Shown one piece after another: positions 7,209 through 7,334 of a DNA stretch of 7,334 nucleotides (position 1 is the stretch's first letter; each line of letters starts with the position of its first letter). Made by a program: the position numbers and the translations under genes. Source of the stretch: Rhodobiaceae bacterium (lineage in GTDB: Bacteria > Pseudomonadota > Alphaproteobacteria > Parvibaculales > Parvibaculaceae); the NCBI GenBank assembly GCA_002401305.2, contig NVSO02000093.1, forward strand, positions 1-7,334, in the 5' to 3' direction. The notes beneath the pieces are model-generated. The model made no database searches. It worked only from the letters and a program-made list of their open reading frames with translations, and was not told the DNA's origin.

Positions 7209-7334
7209 ATGAAGAAAATTCTTTCCACAACCGCCATCTTGCTTGGCACAACAATTTTGGCTGCACCTGCTTTCGCGGGCGACCTGCCGAGCCGCGCTGA
7301 ACTCTGGTCTTTGATCCAGAAACAGCAGCAGCAA
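7209..7334 (+). CDS. Exported, porin-like outer-membrane protein, N-terminal fragment
   Basis: Forty-two codons run from ATG at 7209 to the window edge. Residues 1-23 are a clear Sec signal peptide: MKKI, then a hydrophobic core (ILLGTTILAA), then PAFA before Gly24. The mature part starts GDLPSRAELWSLIQKQQQQ. A short LW..IQ..QQQ helix straight after the signal is seen at the N-terminus of several proteobacterial porins (for example OprO/OprP-like proteins), where it forms a trimeric coiled coil; this link is from memory of the family and the barrel itself is outside the window. A weak AGAGG (7193-7197) lies 11 nt before the start. It is divergent from apbE. Other exported coiled-coil proteins are possible. 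Confidence 0.7.
   Translation, partial: MKKILSTTAILLGTTILAAPAFAGDLPSRAELWSLIQKQQQQ

Noticed and set aside
7320..7334. Short CAG trinucleotide repeat at the right edge
   Set aside because: It encodes the run of glutamines in the coiled-coil segment; only three perfect units plus a CAA, so not a convincing variable repeat.

Overview
The window looks like chromosomal DNA from a Gram-negative bacterium, probably an alphaproteobacterium with moderate GC. This rests on a Tat-exported ApbE, a porin-like exported protein and the general style of the proteins; it is inference and no taxonomic marker is present. No RNA gene, mobile element, CRISPR array or phage gene was seen.

Layout: four genes lie on the minus strand and one begins on the plus strand at the right edge. 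In transcription order from the right they are: (1) a Tat-signal FAD:protein FMN transferase (apbE, 6998-5949); (2) a Baeyer-Villiger-type flavin monooxygenase (5842-4367); (3) a class A, salicylate-hydroxylase-like FAD monooxygenase (4282-3083); (4) a very large single-chain biotin-dependent acyl-CoA carboxylase (2970 to beyond position 1), whose C-terminus is cut off by the window edge. Divergently, from 7209, starts a secreted protein with a Gln-rich, probably coiled-coil N-terminus like those of some outer-membrane porins; only 42 codons are present. The gaps between the minus-strand genes are 84-112 nt.

Working model (inference): two mechanistically different oxygenases (aromatic-hydroxylase type and Baeyer-Villiger type) stand next to an acyl-CoA carboxylase with the long-chain acyl-CoA carboxylase (LCC) architecture. 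This suggests a catabolic cluster that oxygenates a ring or ketone substrate and carboxylates the resulting acyl-CoA. The substrate cannot be read from the sequence. The gaps carry inverted repeats. The gap before the carboxylase has the best regulatory signal in the window: a sigma70-like promoter whose -10 element sits inside a 17-bp interrupted palindrome, with a second palindrome touching the -35. The carboxylase is therefore probably transcribed and repressed on its own rather than only by read-through.

Most of the window is ordinary, well-recognised enzyme families. The points worth a second look are the gene combination, the operator-like promoter and some unusual residues in conserved motifs.
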